Assembly: GCF_036227325.1 (NCBI RefSeq)
Contig: NZ_CP109467.1
Location: forward strand, 5,394,001-5,458,000
DNA: 64,000 nt
Source: Streptomyces sp. NBC_01465
Lineage (GTDB): Bacteria > Actinomycetota > Actinomycetes > Streptomycetales > Streptomycetaceae
Direction of reading: 5' to 3'
Position numbers and translations under genes: made by a program. Shown here piece after piece: positions 32,847 through 42,582 of this stretch. Numbering within the stretch: the first letter of the stretch is position 1; each line of letters opens with the position of its first letter. The notes beneath the pieces are model-generated. The model had not been told where the DNA came from. It did not search any database and worked only from the letters and a program-made list of their open reading frames with translations.

Positions 32847-35102
32847 ATGGGCCGTGCAGAGGAGCGACGAGCCCGGCAGAGCGGGGCGCGCCGGGCGAAG
32901 CCGAAGAAGTCCGGCATACGCCGGCTCTTCACCTGGAAGAAGATGCTGGGCACGTTCTTCGGGATCGTGCTGCTCGGCATGGCCGCCTTCATCGGGCTCT
33001 ATCTGTACGTCGACGTACCCACGGCCAACGCGGACGCCGAGCAGCAGAGCAACGTCTACAAGCTCGCCAACGGCAAGGTGATCGCCCGCACCGGAGAGAT
33101 CAACCGGGAGAAGGTCGGACTCGACCAGATACCCACCGACGTCCAGCACACCTTCGTCGCCGCCGAGAACAAGTCCTTCTACGACGACAACGGCATCGAC
33201 ATCAAGGGCCTGGCCCGCGGCCTCTACAACACGGCCAGCGGCAAGGGGAAGCAGGGTGGCTCGACCATCACCCAGCAGTACGTGAAGAACTACTACCTCA
33301 CCCAGGACCAGACCGCGACGCGCAAGCTCAAGGAACTGGTGATCTCCCTCAAGGTCGACCGGAAGTTCTCCAAGAGCGAGATCCTCGAGGGGTACATCAA
33401 CACCAGCTACTACGGGCGCCAGGCGTACGGGATCCAGGCCGCGGCCCAGGCGTACTACGGCATCGACGCCAAGAAGCTCAACGTCGCGCAGGGCGCCTAT
33501 CTCGCCTCGCTGCTGCAGGCGCCGAGTCAGTACGACTGGCAGGCGGCGACCGCCGAGGGCAAGCGGCTGGTCACCAACCGCTGGAACTACACCCTCGACA
33601 ACATGGTCGAGAAGAACTGGCTGAGCGCCTCCGACCGTGCGGCCCTGAAGGACCTCCCGAAGCCCCGGGCGCCCAAGGCCGAGGCCGGGCTGAAGGGCGA
33701 GACCGGCTATCTGGTCAAGGCCGCCAAGCAGGAAATGATGGCGTCCGGCATCTCCGAGGCGGAGATCGACGCGGGCGGCTGGACGATCACGCTCAACATC
33801 GACGCCAAGAAGCAGGCGGCGCTGGAGAAGACGATCAAGGAGCAGGTCACCGACAAGCTGGACCCGAAGAAGCGGAAGGTCGACGCCGACCTCCAGGCGG
33901 GTGCGGTCTCGGTCGACCCGCACACGGGCGCGATCCTGGCGCTGTACGGCGGCACGGACTACCTCAAGCACGAGTTCAGCAACGCCAAGCGCACGGACTA
34001 CCAGCCCGCTTCCACCTTCAAGCCGCTGATTCTTGCCGCGGCGCTGGAGAAGAAGGCGAAGACGCAGGACAACCAGGCGATCACCGCGGACACGATGTAC
34101 AGCGGCAAGAGCAAGCGGCCGGTGGAGGGGAGCGACACCCCCTTCGACCCGCCCAACGAGGACAACGTCAGCTACGGCGAGGTCACCGTGCAGACCGCCA
34201 TGAACAAGTCGATCAACTCGGTGTTCGCGCAGATGGGCGTGGACGTCGGGCTCGCGAACGTCAAGCAGCTGGGCATCGAACTCGGCCTCAGCCGGATGAA
34301 GACCGCCGAGAACGTTCCCGCGATGACGCTCGGTTCGTACGGTGCGAGCCCCATGGAGATGGCCGGGGCCTACGCCACCTTCGACAACCACGGCAAGAAG
34401 GTCACGCCCACCATCATCAAGACCGCGACGCACGCCAACCGTGAGCCGTACTCGAAGATGAAGGACGCGATCGGCGAGCAGGTGGTCAGCCGGTCGACGG
34501 CCGACGCGCTGACCTCCGTGCTGACCGGTGTGGTCGACGAGGGCACCGGCAAGGTCGTCAAGAACAAGGACCAGCAGGTGGCGGGCAAGACCGGTACCTC
34601 CGACAACAACAAGTCGGCCTGGTTCACGGGCTATACGCCGGATCTCGTCACCTCGGTGGGCCTCTTCGGTGAGGCGGCCACGCCGCGCACGGTGGACGGC
34701 GTGAAGATCCTCAAGGGCGGCCAGGTCACCATGAGCGGCGCCGCGGGCAGCCCCACGGGCCGTATCAACGGTGGTGGTTTCCCGGCGCAGATCTGGGCCG
34801 CGTACACCTTCGGGCTCGACATGAAGAACGCCAAGTTCGACCTGGACACCGACCAGGGCGCCGCCGTCGAGCCGACCTGGACCCCGTCCGAGACCCCGTC
34901 GGAGACGCCCTCCGAGACGCCGTCCAACACCCCGAGCAGGACCCCGTCGGAGACCCCGTCCGAGACGCCGTCGGAGACGCCCTCCGAGACGCCGGTGGAT
35001 CCGGATCCGGGCCAGAGCAGCAGCGGGCCGCCGGACCCGGGCCAGAGCAGTTCGGCGCCCAATCCGGGCGGCAGTCAGAACGCCCTGCCGAACGACGACT
35101 AG
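32847..35102 (+). CDS. Bifunctional class A penicillin-binding protein
   Basis: 751 aa. There is a short basic cytoplasmic tail and one membrane helix (about residues 33-54). The GT51 glycosyltransferase domain has FVAAENKSFYDDNGIDIKGL with catalytic Glu, GGSTITQQYVKNYYL, and RKLKELVISLKVDRKFSKSE. The transpeptidase has S-x-x-K in ASTFKPLI (Ser about 389), S-x-N in NKSINSVF (about 454) and K-T-G in AGKTGTSDNN (about 580). The C-terminus is an 80-residue Pro/Thr/Ser/Glu-rich tail with tandem TPSE repeats. It polymerises and cross-links peptidoglycan outside the membrane. Confidence 0.95.
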   Translation: MGRAEERRARQSGARRAKPKKSGIRRLFTWKKMLGTFFGIVLLGMAAFIGLYLYVDVPTANADAEQQSNVYKLANGKVIARTGEINREKVGLDQIPTDVQHTFVAAENKSFYDDNGIDIKGLARGLYNTASGKGKQGGSTITQQYVKNYYLTQDQTATRKLKELVISLKVDRKFSKSEILEGYINTSYYGRQAYGIQAAAQAYYGIDAKKLNVAQGAYLASLLQAPSQYDWQAATAEGKRLVTNRWNYTLDNMVEKNWLSASDRAALKDLPKPRAPKAEAGLKGETGYLVKAAKQEMMASGISEAEIDAGGWTITLNIDAKKQAALEKTIKEQVTDKLDPKKRKVDADLQAGAVSVDPHTGAILALYGGTDYLKHEFSNAKRTDYQPASTFKPLILAAALEKKAKTQDNQAITADTMYSGKSKRPVEGSDTPFDPPNEDNVSYGEVTVQTAMNKSINSVFAQMGVDVGLANVKQLGIELGLSRMKTAENVPAMTLGSYGASPMEMAGAYATFDNHGKKVTPTIIKTATHANREPYSKMKDAIGEQVVSRSTADALTSVLTGVVDEGTGKVVKNKDQQVAGKTGTSDNNKSAWFTGYTPDLVTSVGLFGEAATPRTVDGVKILKGGQVTMSGAAGSPTGRINGGGFPAQIWAAYTFGLDMKNAKFDLDTDQGAAVEPTWTPSETPSETPSETPSNTPSRTPSETPSETPSETPSETPVDPDPGQSSSGPPDPGQSSSAPNPGGSQNALPNDD
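34881..34993 (+). repeat. In-frame tandem repeat encoding the PBP TPSE tail
   Basis: Roughly nine degenerate 12-bp units of the form CCGTCSGAGACS encode T-P-S-E/N. They are followed by two 20-odd-bp units (GATCCGGGCCAGAGCAGC and GACCCGGGCCAGAGCAGT near 35007-35055) encoding DPGQSSS. Such repeats change copy number easily, so tail length probably varies between strains. Confidence 0.8.
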
Positions 35103-35485
35103 GCGTTGCGGAGCACCGTCCAGAGGACGGCCGCACCGAGGATCAGAGCCTGGGTGCGGCCCCCGAGGGCGGGGCGCCAGTGGCGTCCGCGCACTCCGTT
35201 CCAGGCCCAGCGGGCCAGCAGGCCGAGGGCGAACGGGGAGGCGAGCAGCAGCATCCCGTTGTCGTGCCAGGCGGCCGTGAACCGGCCGTGCATCAGGTCG
35301 AACGCCATCCGCGTGCCCCCGCAGGCGGGGCAGAGCAGCCCGGTCGCCAGGCGGAACGGGCACCGGGGGAGAAGGTGCCCGGGCTCGTGCGGGTCGGTGC
35401 CGTAGAGGTACACCGCCCCGGCCGCCGCCCCCGCGAGTACCGCGAGGGGCGCGACGGCCGGGGACCAGGGGCGGCGGTCAGCCAC
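35099..35485 (-). CDS. DUF2752 membrane protein
   Basis: 128 aa with three hydrophobic segments and the DUF2752 hallmark CPFRLATGLLCPACGGTRMA (Cys-x2-Cys-Gly-Gly-x-Arg), usually seen once per genome next to a TM2-domain gene. Function unknown. Its stop codon shares the CTAG tetranucleotide (35099-35102) with the convergent PBP stop. The gene overlaps the end of the TM2-domain gene by 8 bp, so the two are translationally coupled. Confidence 0.88.
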   Translation of the reverse strand: MADRRPWSPAVAPLAVLAGAAAGAVYLYGTDPHEPGHLLPRCPFRLATGLLCPACGGTRMAFDLMHGRFTAAWHDNGMLLLASPFALGLLARWAWNGVRGRHWRPALGGRTQALILGAAVLWTVLRNA

Positions 35486-35921
35486 CGCGCAGCACCCGGC
35501 CGTCGCTGTCGGTGGCGTTGTCGCTGGCCAGCATGATGATGGCGTCGACGAGGGCCCAGATGCCGAGGCCGCCGCAGGTGCAGAGCTGGGCGATGGCGAT
35601 GCCGGTGTGCCCGGTGTAGAAGCGGCCGGCGCCGAAGCAGCCGAGGAAGAACTGGAGCAGGCCCGCGACGATCTTCGACTTGTCGGAGTACGGGCGGCCG
35701 TAGCGGTCGTAGCCGTACGGCGCGGCCGGGTCGCCCGTGTAGGTGCCGGGCGGCGGCGGGTAGGGGTAGCCGTACGGCGGCTGTTGGCCGTACGGGTTCG
35801 CGCCCTGCGGCGGCTGCTGCTGCCCGTACGGGTTCGCGTCCTGCGGCGGCGTCTGGCCGCCCGCCGGTCCCTGGCCGGTCCGGTCCTGGGGGGTCTCGTC
35901 GGACGGGGTCTGTTCGGACAC
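35478..35921 (-). CDS. TM2-domain membrane protein
   Basis: 147 aa from the GTG at 35921, with AGGAG upstream; it begins SEQTPSDETPQDRTGQGPAG. The first 90 residues are disordered, rich in Pro, Gln, Tyr and Gly, with repeated NPYGQQ units. The C-terminal TM2 domain has two helices joined by a short turn: KSKIVAGLLQFFLGCFGAGR, FYTGHTGIAIAQL, then WALVDAIIML. The family's molecular role is unsettled. It pairs with the DUF2752 gene downstream. Confidence 0.88.
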   Translation of the reverse strand: MSEQTPSDETPQDRTGQGPAGGQTPPQDANPYGQQQPPQGANPYGQQPPYGYPYPPPPGTYTGDPAAPYGYDRYGRPYSDKSKIVAGLLQFFLGCFGAGRFYTGHTGIAIAQLCTCGGLGIWALVDAIIMLASDNATDSDGRVLRGG

Positions 35922-35996
35922 GTGGTTCTCCTGCTCGTGTGGTCGGTGCCGCGCCATCATGCCAGTAGAGGCTGGCGACTTCGGCGCGGCCCGACC

Positions 35997-37826
35997 TCAC
36001 CGCAGCGGCAGTTCGAACCACACCACCTTGCCGGTCGACAGCCGGGTCGCTCCCCACCGCCGGGCCAGCCGGTTCACCAGGAAGAGCCCGCGGCCGCCCT
36101 CGTCCGTGTCGCGGGCGCGCCGCTGGCGCGGGAGTTGGGGCGCGTCGTCGCCGACCTCGCAGCGCAGCACGTCCGTACGGAGCAGACGCAGCGTCACCGG
36201 ACGCTCCGCGTACCGCACGGCATTGGTCACGACTTCGCTGACCAGCAGCTCCATCGAGTCCGACAGCTCCTCCAGGCCCCAGCGCGCCAGCGCCTTGCGG
36301 GCGAGCTTGCGGGCGCGGCCCGGCGCCTGCTCCTCCGGGTCCAGGTACCAGTACGCGACGTCGCTCGGCGCGATCCCGTCGAAGCGGGCGGCGAGCAGCG
36401 CGATGTCGTCGTCGCGGTCGCCCGGGCCGAGCATGTCCAGTACGTCGTCGCAGAGGGCTTCCAGCGGCGGCGAGTGGTCGGGTCCGGTCAACTGGGCGGT
36501 GGCGGCGAGGCGTTCGCGCAGCTGCTCGATGCCCGTCCAGACGTCGCGCAGCCGGGACTCGACGAGCCCGTCCGTGTACAGGAGCAGCGTGGCGCCCGCA
36601 GGGGCGTCCAGCTCGACGGCCTCGAAGTCGACCCCGCCGACGCCGATGGGCGCGCCCGGAGGGACACGCAGCACCTCGGCCCGCCCTCCCAGGTGCAGCA
36701 GTACGGGCGGAGGATGGCCGGCGTTGGCGATGGTGATGCGGTGCGCGACCGGGTCGTAGACCGCGTACAGGCAGGTCGCCATCCGGTCGGAGCCGAGCCG
36801 CTGCGCCTGCTCGTCGAGGTGGTGCAGCACTTCGGCGGGCGGCAGGTCCAGCTGCGCCAACGTCTGTGCGGTGGTGCGGAGTTGGCCCATGATCGCGGCC
36901 GAGGTCATGGAGTGTCCCATGACGTCCCCGACGACGAGTGCGACCCGGCTGCCCGGCAGCGGGATCGCGTCGTACCAGTCGCCGCCCACGCGCGCGGTCT
37001 CCGCGGCGGGCAGATAGCGCGAGGCCAGCTTCACGCCGGTCGGCTGGGGGAGCGAGTCGGGCAGCATGGTGCGCTGGAGCTCGTCGGCGATGTACGCCTC
37101 GCGCCCGTACAGCACCGCCTTGTCGATGCCGAGCGCGGTGTGCGTCGCCAACTGGGCTGCCACGAGCAGGTCGTTGGGCTCGAAGGAGGGCCCCTCGGGG
37201 CGGCGGATGAAGACCGCGGCGCCGATCACCCGGCGTCTGCCCCTGAGCGGGGCCAGGATCGTACGATGCCCGGTCGGGACCGGGTGGCCGCCGCCGAGCA
37301 GCTCGGGCAGTGCGGCGCGGGCGGCCGCGGAGTCGCCGAAGACCGGGCGTACGCCCCGGAGGACCTCGGCCAGCGCGCCCCCGGACCGGACCTCGCAGAG
37401 CTCGGCGGCGAGAGGCTCCAACGCCTCTTCCTGATCGGTCTCTTCAGGTAAACGCAGCCGGTCCGTGCGGCGCAGCCGCAAAACGAACGGGGTCACCGGA
37501 CGCTCGTCGCCCACCGGCAGCGGGTCCCGGAGGAAGACGAGTATCGCGTCCGAGAACGTCGGCACGGTCGCCCGGCACAGCCCGAGCACGATCTCGTCGA
37601 GGTCTATGCCGCGCGCGATGCGGCGCGTCGCCGCACCCACGAACCGCAGCCGGTCGCCCTCGGGACGCGCGGGGGCCGCGGGCGCCGGGATCGCCGCCGC
37701 GGCGGCGATGTCCTTGGCGGCCTTGGCCTCGTCCGCGTCCGCCTCCTGGCGCGGACGGGTACGTTCGTACGGCCTGGCAGCGGTGGTGGGCTGCCGGCCT
37801 TCGTGGGAGGTGGAGTGCTCCGTCAC
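35997..37826 (-). CDS. PP2C-type (SpoIIE) phosphatase with GAF and kinase-like ATPase domains
   Basis: 609 aa. The polar N-terminus is followed by a GAF domain (about residues 55-245), a PP2C_SIG phosphatase (YLPAAETARVGGDWYDAIPL, VVGDVMGHSM, LLYTDGLVESR, DRDDDIALLAARF) and a C-terminal HATPase_c_2 anti-sigma kinase domain (SMELLVSEVVTNAVRYAERP, DEGGRGLFLVNRLARRWG). One protein thus combines the antagonist-activating phosphatase and a kinase/anti-sigma module, a layout common in Streptomyces. Likely targets are STAS antagonists, which are not adjacent here. The 206 bp upstream show no clear regulatory site. Confidence 0.92.
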   Translation of the reverse strand: MTEHSTSHEGRQPTTAARPYERTRPRQEADADEAKAAKDIAAAAAIPAPAAPARPEGDRLRFVGAATRRIARGIDLDEIVLGLCRATVPTFSDAILVFLRDPLPVGDERPVTPFVLRLRRTDRLRLPEETDQEEALEPLAAELCEVRSGGALAEVLRGVRPVFGDSAAARAALPELLGGGHPVPTGHRTILAPLRGRRRVIGAAVFIRRPEGPSFEPNDLLVAAQLATHTALGIDKAVLYGREAYIADELQRTMLPDSLPQPTGVKLASRYLPAAETARVGGDWYDAIPLPGSRVALVVGDVMGHSMTSAAIMGQLRTTAQTLAQLDLPPAEVLHHLDEQAQRLGSDRMATCLYAVYDPVAHRITIANAGHPPPVLLHLGGRAEVLRVPPGAPIGVGGVDFEAVELDAPAGATLLLYTDGLVESRLRDVWTGIEQLRERLAATAQLTGPDHSPPLEALCDDVLDMLGPGDRDDDIALLAARFDGIAPSDVAYWYLDPEEQAPGRARKLARKALARWGLEELSDSMELLVSEVVTNAVRYAERPVTLRLLRTDVLRCEVGDDAPQLPRQRRARDTDEGGRGLFLVNRLARRWGATRLSTGKVVWFELPLR

Positions 37827-38032
37827 GCGTGGGGTTCCGTCCGTCCGGGGCAGGTGTGCGGTGCAACCGCTTCGTGGAGTCGTATACCCGCTGTCATGGC
37901 CGCACCCCCCTGTAGTGACATTCGGTCAGATAGTGCACCGCGCCCGGTTCGTTGGCGGTTTTCAATTCGTTGCAGGGCGCAGCCTTACGGAAGCCGATCC
38001 TACGTTTGGACCCCGGGGGCGCATCAAGGGTC

Positions 38033-38698
38033 TCACGCAGGCATATGCGCCGGGGCGCGATCCCAGTCGTTCGGCAGCTCAGGAACAGGCCATCGTGCGT
38101 CGGGCCGCCACTTCTCCCACCCGTCGGAGAACGGCGCACCCCACGCCTCGACGGCCGCGACAGCAGAACGCCCCGCTTCAGTTACGTGCCGGGCCTCGTC
38201 CGCGTTCATCAGCCCGTCGCGCTGGGCCTGCGCGAACTCGTCCTCGTCCAGCCAGCGCCAACTCCGGTCCGGCTCCACGGCGATGTCCAGAAAGTGGTCC
38301 ACGGAGTCGACGCCGCCGGCCCAACGGGTGCGCGGCGCCTCGAGGTTCACGTACCAGTTCCGGAAACGCCACCCGCGATCCCAGAACAGCCACACCGACC
38401 AGGGCTCCCCGGGCCGCGCCAGCTTGAGCACGCCCATACCGAACCACTGGGAGCGCTCGACGGTGCGGGCCTTGGTGTAGCGGGTCGCGAGGGGCTCCTG
38501 GTGCACGGGGGTGCCGTCGGCGATGACGGGGCGTACGCACTCGGTGCCGGGGGCCATCCAGACGGCGAGGAGATCGTCGGTGTCCTGGACGACCGTGACG
38601 GGCCGGCAGATGTGGGGGTCGCCGGAGGCGTTGCCGAGATAGCGCCAGAGGATGTGATCTCCGGGCGCCCAGTGTTGGTTACCTCCGGTGCCTGTCAT
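38033..38698 (-). CDS. DUF402-domain protein
   Basis: 221 aa. The DUF402 beta-barrel is recognisable in PWSVWLFWDRGWRFRNWYVN and VDHFLDIAVEPDRSWRWLDE, with the conserved acidic residues that in relatives such as FomD and Ntdp bind divalent metal for nucleotide phosphohydrolase activity. A hydrolase of nucleoside diphosphates or CMP conjugates is therefore possible, not shown. It is cytoplasmic. It lies between the PP2C gene and fumC, all on the minus strand. Confidence 0.85.
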   Translation of the reverse strand: MTGTGGNQHWAPGDHILWRYLGNASGDPHICRPVTVVQDTDDLLAVWMAPGTECVRPVIADGTPVHQEPLATRYTKARTVERSQWFGMGVLKLARPGEPWSVWLFWDRGWRFRNWYVNLEAPRTRWAGGVDSVDHFLDIAVEPDRSWRWLDEDEFAQAQRDGLMNADEARHVTEAGRSAVAAVEAWGAPFSDGWEKWRPDARWPVPELPNDWDRAPAHMPA

Positions 38699-38742
38699 GA
38701 GCAGATCTTAGTGACGGGCAGGGGCCGCCGCTGCGATCCACG

Positions 38743-40131
38743 TCACGGGTGCGTCATGCCCAGCACGTCCAGGGCGGAGTCCAGTTGCTCCAGCGTCAGG
38801 TCGCCCCGCTCGACGTAGCCTCCCTCCAGCACCGTCTCCCGGATCGTCTGCCGCCGCGCCAGCGCCCGCTTCGCGACCTTCGCCGCCTCCTCGTACCCGA
38901 TGTACTTGTTCAGCGGCGTCACCACCGACGGCGACGACTCCGCGTACTCCCGCGCCCGCTCCACGTGCGCCGTGATCCCGTCCACCGTGCGGTCCGCCAG
39001 CAGGCGCGTGACATTGGCCAGCAGCCGCACCGATTCCAGTACGTTCTTCGCGATCACCGGCAGCATCACGTTCAACTCGAAGTTGCCCGCGGCCCCGGCC
39101 GCCGCCACCGTCGCGTCGTTCCCCGTGACCTGCGCCGCCACCATCAGCACCGCCTCGGGGATCACCGGGTTCACCTTCCCCGGCATGATCGACGACCCCG
39201 GCTGCAGATCCGGCAGCGAGATCTCCGCCAGGCCCGTGCGCGGCCCCGACGCCATCCACCGCAGATCGTTCGCGATCTTCGTCAGACCGACCCCGATCAC
39301 CCGCAGCTGCCCGGACGTCTCCACCAGACCGTCCCGCGCCCCCTGCGCCTCGAAGTGGTTGCGCGCCTCGGTGAGCGGCAGCCCCGTCGCCCGCGCGACC
39401 TCCGCGATGACCGCGGCCGAGAAGCCGGGAGGAGTGTTGATCCCCGTCCCCACCGCGGTCCCCCCGAGCGGCAGCTCGGCCAGCCGCGGCAGCGACGCGT
39501 GCAGCCGCTCGACCCCGTACCGGACCTGCGCCGCGTACCCCCCGAACTCCTGCCCCAGCGTCACCGGCGTCGCGTCCATCAGATGCGTACGCCCCGACTT
39601 CACGACCTCCGCGAACTCCTCCTCCTTGCGCTCCAGCGCCAGCGCCAGCTGCTCAAGTGCCGGGATCAGATCGGCGGTTACGGCCGCCGTGGCCGCGATG
39701 TGGATCGACGACGGGAACACGTCATTGGACGACTGGGAGGCGTTGACGTGGTCGTTCGGGTGCACGTCGCGCCCCAGCCGCTCGCTCGCCAGCGTCGCCA
39801 CGACCTCGTTCATGTTCATGTTGGAGGAGGTGCCGGAGCCGGTCTGGAAGACGTCCACCGGGAACTGGTCGTCCCACTGCCCGCCCGCGACCTCCCCGGC
39901 CGCGTCCGCGACCGCCCCGGCGATGTCCTTGTCGAGGACCCCGAGCTCCGCGTTGACCTTGGCCGCGGCCGCCTTGATCCGGGCCAGCGCCTCGATGTGG
40001 GCGCGCTCCAGGCGCTGCCCGGAGACGGGGAAGTTCTCCACCGCGCGCTGGGTCTGCGCCCGCCATTTGGCGTCGGCGGGGACCCGTACCTCGCCCATGG
40101 AGTCGTGCTCGATGCGGTACTGCTGCGTCAT
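38743..40131 (-). CDS. fumC: Fumarate hydratase class II
   Basis: 462 aa. The ATG at 40131 has GGAGG upstream. It interconverts fumarate and malate in the TCA cycle without an iron-sulfur cluster. The superfamily signature [15 protein letters not shown] is intact, as are [31 protein letters not shown] and [20 protein letters not shown] (catalytic His region). A second, unrelated class I fumarase is encoded at 43393-45060. FumC would be the oxidation-resistant form. Confidence 0.96.
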   Translation of the reverse strand: MTQQYRIEHDSMGEVRVPADAKWRAQTQRAVENFPVSGQRLERAHIEALARIKAAAAKVNAELGVLDKDIAGAVADAAGEVAGGQWDDQFPVDVFQTGSGTSSNMNMNEVVATLASERLGRDVHPNDHVNASQSSNDVFPSSIHIAATAAVTADLIPALEQLALALERKEEEFAEVVKSGRTHLMDATPVTLGQEFGGYAAQVRYGVERLHASLPRLAELPLGGTAVGTGINTPPGFSAAVIAEVARATGLPLTEARNHFEAQGARDGLVETSGQLRVIGVGLTKIANDLRWMASGPRTGLAEISLPDLQPGSSIMPGKVNPVIPEAVLMVAAQVTGNDATVAAAGAAGNFELNVMLPVIAKNVLESVRLLANVTRLLADRTVDGITAHVERAREYAESSPSVVTPLNKYIGYEEAAKVAKRALARRQTIRETVLEGGYVERGDLTLEQLDSALDVLGMTHP

Positions 40132-40200
40132 GGTCCTACCTCCGTCTGTGGCAGCAACGGTCCGGTAGTGGATGTTCCCGTCCGGCGTTACGTTCGATTT

Positions 40201-41052
40201 ATGATCGGAATACTCTCCGTGGTCGCCGCAGCACTCACCGCGACCCTCGCCCCCGTCCAGCAGGGCGGCCAGTCCGCCGACGACATACGGGCGTACTGGA
40301 CCCCCCAGCGCATGCACGAGGCGATGGCCGCCTCGGCCCCGGACGGCGATCCGGCCCCGCCGGACGGCGTCCCCTGGACCCAGGGCAAGGACTCCGTACG
40401 CCAGGTCGGCCGCCTCTTCATGGTCCTCCCCGCCGGCCAGAAGGCCACCTGCACCGCCGCCGTCGTCGACTCCCCGAACCACGACACCATCGCCACGGCG
40501 GGCCACTGCGTCCACCTCAACGAGTACGGCGGCTTCATGAAGGCGCTGATGTTCGTGCCGGGGTACGACACCGACGACTGGCCGCACGGAGGGTTCGCCG
40601 CCCGCTCCGTCGGCATCGCCCCGGCCTGGGCGGACAAGGAGGACCACAAGGCGGACTTCGCCTTCGTCGCCCTCGACACCGACGTGAAGAACCGCCACGT
40701 CCAGGACGTGGTCGGCGCCCGGCGGGCGGTCTTCGCCCCGGTGGCGGGGGAGAAGACGGCGCTCGGCTATCCGTACGTGAAGCCGTACGACGGCGAGACC
40801 CTCCAGTACTGCTCCGGCCCCACCACCCCGGTCGACGACCCCCGCCTGGCCGGCGGCGAGCAGCTCCAGCCGTGCCGAATGACGAACGGCGCGAGCGGCG
40901 GTCCCTGGTACGCGCGCACCGCCCAGGGCGAGGAGGTCCAGGTCGGGGTCACCAGCTCGCGGCTGAAGTCGGCGGGGGCGGACGACGAGGCGTGGGGGGC
41001 GATGTTCGACGACACGGCACGTCAACTCCACGACGCGCAGGGGAAGTTGTAG
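40201..41052 (+). CDS. Secreted trypsin-like serine protease
   Basis: 283 aa. A short hydrophobic signal ([18 protein letters not shown]) is followed by a mature domain with the chymotrypsin-fold triad: His in [11 protein letters not shown], Asp in KADFAFVAL and Ser in [11 protein letters not shown]. Two Cys pairs (ATCTA/GHC and YCSG/PCRM) could form disulfides. It belongs to the Streptomyces V8/trypsin-like exported peptidases. No ribosome site precedes the ATG, and the 69-bp gap to fumC leaves room for a leaderless mRNA. The propeptide, if any, is short. Confidence 0.88.
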   Translation: MIGILSVVAAALTATLAPVQQGGQSADDIRAYWTPQRMHEAMAASAPDGDPAPPDGVPWTQGKDSVRQVGRLFMVLPAGQKATCTAAVVDSPNHDTIATAGHCVHLNEYGGFMKALMFVPGYDTDDWPHGGFAARSVGIAPAWADKEDHKADFAFVALDTDVKNRHVQDVVGARRAVFAPVAGEKTALGYPYVKPYDGETLQYCSGPTTPVDDPRLAGGEQLQPCRMTNGASGGPWYARTAQGEEVQVGVTSSRLKSAGADDEAWGAMFDDTARQLHDAQGKL

Positions 41053-41056
41053 CGAG

Positions 41057-41081
41057 GGGGGCGGGCGTGGCGCCCGCCCCC
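41057..41081. terminator. Bidirectional hairpin terminator
   Basis: A perfect 11-bp stem, GGGGGCGGGCG with CGCCCGCCCCC, around the loop TGG. It lies between the convergent protease and channel-like genes. Confidence 0.85.
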
Positions 41082-41090
41082 GTAACGCCG

Positions 41091-42446
41091 CTAGGTCGCG
41101 AAGACGAACAGCGTGAAGACGAAGAACAGCCCGATCAGGACCGGCCAGTACAGCAGCGTCGGCAGCAGGTTGTCCTGCCACTCCAGCGCGCGGAACTTCG
41201 TCTCGGAGCCGATCAGGATGGCGTTCGCGAAGATGCCCATGATCACGATGTACTGCGCGATCGCGAAGTACTCCAGATAGGTGAGCGACGTGTCCCCGGC
41301 GATCTCCCGGATCTGGGTCTGGTCCACGACCACGACCAGCAGCAGCGAGACCGAGAACGAGATCGCCGTCCAGGTGGAGAAGCCGAAGCGCGGGTTCTTG
41401 TTGTCGTCCTTCGTGTAGACGAAGAGCGCCAGGAACATGATCGCCGCGATGAAGAAGGACTGGAGCAGCTTCCCGGCGAGCGGGCCCGCCCAGCTGCGCT
41501 CCATGCCGACGTTGAAGTAGAGCTCGGGCGCGGCGACGAACGGCTTGTTCCAGTCCTGGAGGCCCTGGGTCATCGTGTACTTGTGCTGGTCGAAGCTCCA
41601 GCCGGTGAAGTACGGCGCCCAGCCGCTGGTCACGATGTCCTGGTCGAGGCCGATCTCGCCGTACTTCCAGGGCGGGTACGAGGCGAAGTCGGGGACCAGC
41701 ACATCGTTGGTGAAGGTGGCGTTCGACCACATCCGCAGCCAGATGTTCTGCTTGTCCAGCGGGTACTGGGCGTAGTCGAACTTCTGGCGCAGGGTCAGGT
41801 TGAAGTGCCAGCCCTTGAGGCGCTGCCCGTCGGTCGTCTTGGTGTCGTACGCCTCGTCGAGCGAGTACCCGTCCGGCGCCTCGGGGAAGACGACGCCCAT
41901 CGAGGACTCGGGGATGTCGGGGGAGTAGCGCTGCCAGACATAGCCGCTGACCTCGACCTCCTGGGGGCTGGCGAACTTGGAGCCCTGGATGAACACTCCG
42001 GTCGGGATGTAGCGGAGCTTGACGCCCGGGAAGGTCTTCTTCATGTACGCCGAGGTGTCCTTGGTGCTCATCAGCGGCGTCCCGACGATGGTGTCGGTGA
42101 CCTTGTCGTGCGAGACGATCTGCCAGATCGTGCCGATGCCGAGCGCGAAGATCAGGCTCGCCACGGTCGCCATCAGCGCGCAGCGTCTGGTCTCCATCCG
42201 GAACGGCCTGATCAGCGCGGCCGCGCCGAACAGACACACCAGGACGAGGCACCCCAGGAACGGGGCCCAGCCGGAGCGCTGGGTGTGGCCCGCGTGGACG
42301 CTGCCGTCGGCGAAGTAGACGATGCCGAAGACGACGGCGCCCACGGCGGAGAGCGCCAGCAGGGCGAGGTTGATCCTCTCGGCCTTGCGGACCCGGGTGG
42401 ACGGCGGGGCTGCGGGGCGGTGACGCTCCTTCTCGGTGTCGGTCAT
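41091..42446 (-). CDS. Pentameric ligand-gated ion channel (Pro-loop receptor)-like membrane protein
   Basis: 451 aa. Three N-terminal membrane segments (about 26-44, 63-80, 92-110) precede a beta-rich outside domain (112-320) and four C-terminal helices: M1 326-344, M2 357-375, M3 389-412, M4 427-450. The beta domain holds [20 protein letters not shown], in which Y-P-L-D matches the Pro-loop (FPxD) of Cys-loop-type receptors, followed by an IWLRMWS strand. The M2-M3 link [17 protein letters not shown] matches the typical YLTYxD..xxxY pattern. The extra N-terminal helices are unusual. It is likely an ion channel or receptor; the ligand is unknown. It lies 10 bp downstream of the 41-aa ORF. 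Confidence 0.65.
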   Translation of the reverse strand: MTDTEKERHRPAAPPSTRVRKAERINLALLALSAVGAVVFGIVYFADGSVHAGHTQRSGWAPFLGCLVLVCLFGAAALIRPFRMETRRCALMATVASLIFALGIGTIWQIVSHDKVTDTIVGTPLMSTKDTSAYMKKTFPGVKLRYIPTGVFIQGSKFASPQEVEVSGYVWQRYSPDIPESSMGVVFPEAPDGYSLDEAYDTKTTDGQRLKGWHFNLTLRQKFDYAQYPLDKQNIWLRMWSNATFTNDVLVPDFASYPPWKYGEIGLDQDIVTSGWAPYFTGWSFDQHKYTMTQGLQDWNKPFVAAPELYFNVGMERSWAGPLAGKLLQSFFIAAIMFLALFVYTKDDNKNPRFGFSTWTAISFSVSLLLVVVVDQTQIREIAGDTSLTYLEYFAIAQYIVIMGIFANAILIGSETKFRALEWQDNLLPTLLYWPVLIGLFFVFTLFVFAT

Positions 42447-42456
42447 GGTCCGCAGA

Positions 42457-42582
42457 TCACCCCGGCATGATGGCTAGAAGGTTGTCGAGCTCGCAGTCCG
42501 CGATCTCTCCGGCGTTCGCGTCCTCGAGCTGTTCCACGGTCGCGTCGTCGAGCGAGTCGGTGCCCTGGCGGACGGTGCTCAT
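42457..42582 (-). CDS. 41-aa acidic peptide sharing LDNLLAI-x-PG with its neighbour
   Basis: The ATG at 42582 overlaps the stop of the upstream gene (ATGA) and has GGGAG upstream, so it is translationally coupled. The peptide is acidic, with DDATVEQLEDANAGEIADC followed by ELDNLLAIMPG at the C-terminus, and has a single Cys at residue 30. Its last 18 residues match residues 97-114 of the upstream exported protein at 12 positions, including LDNLLAI-x-PG. There is no signal peptide. It could be a regulator or assembly factor, a RiPP-like precursor, or a degenerate duplicate. It is not an artefact of overlapping frames, because it has its own start and no conserved gene opposite. Confidence 0.6.
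   Translation of the reverse strand: MSTVRQGTDSLDDATVEQLEDANAGEIADCELDNLLAIMPG

Noticed and set aside
34881..34993. CRISPR-like repeat array
   Set aside because: Units are 12 bp, contiguous, in frame and code for a TPSE tail; there are no spacers. No CRISPR or cas gene is visible in the window.
32793..35363. Long open frame opposite the PBP gene
   Set aside because: Shadow of a PBP with all catalytic motifs; composition is low-complexity Arg/Leu/Val/Gly.
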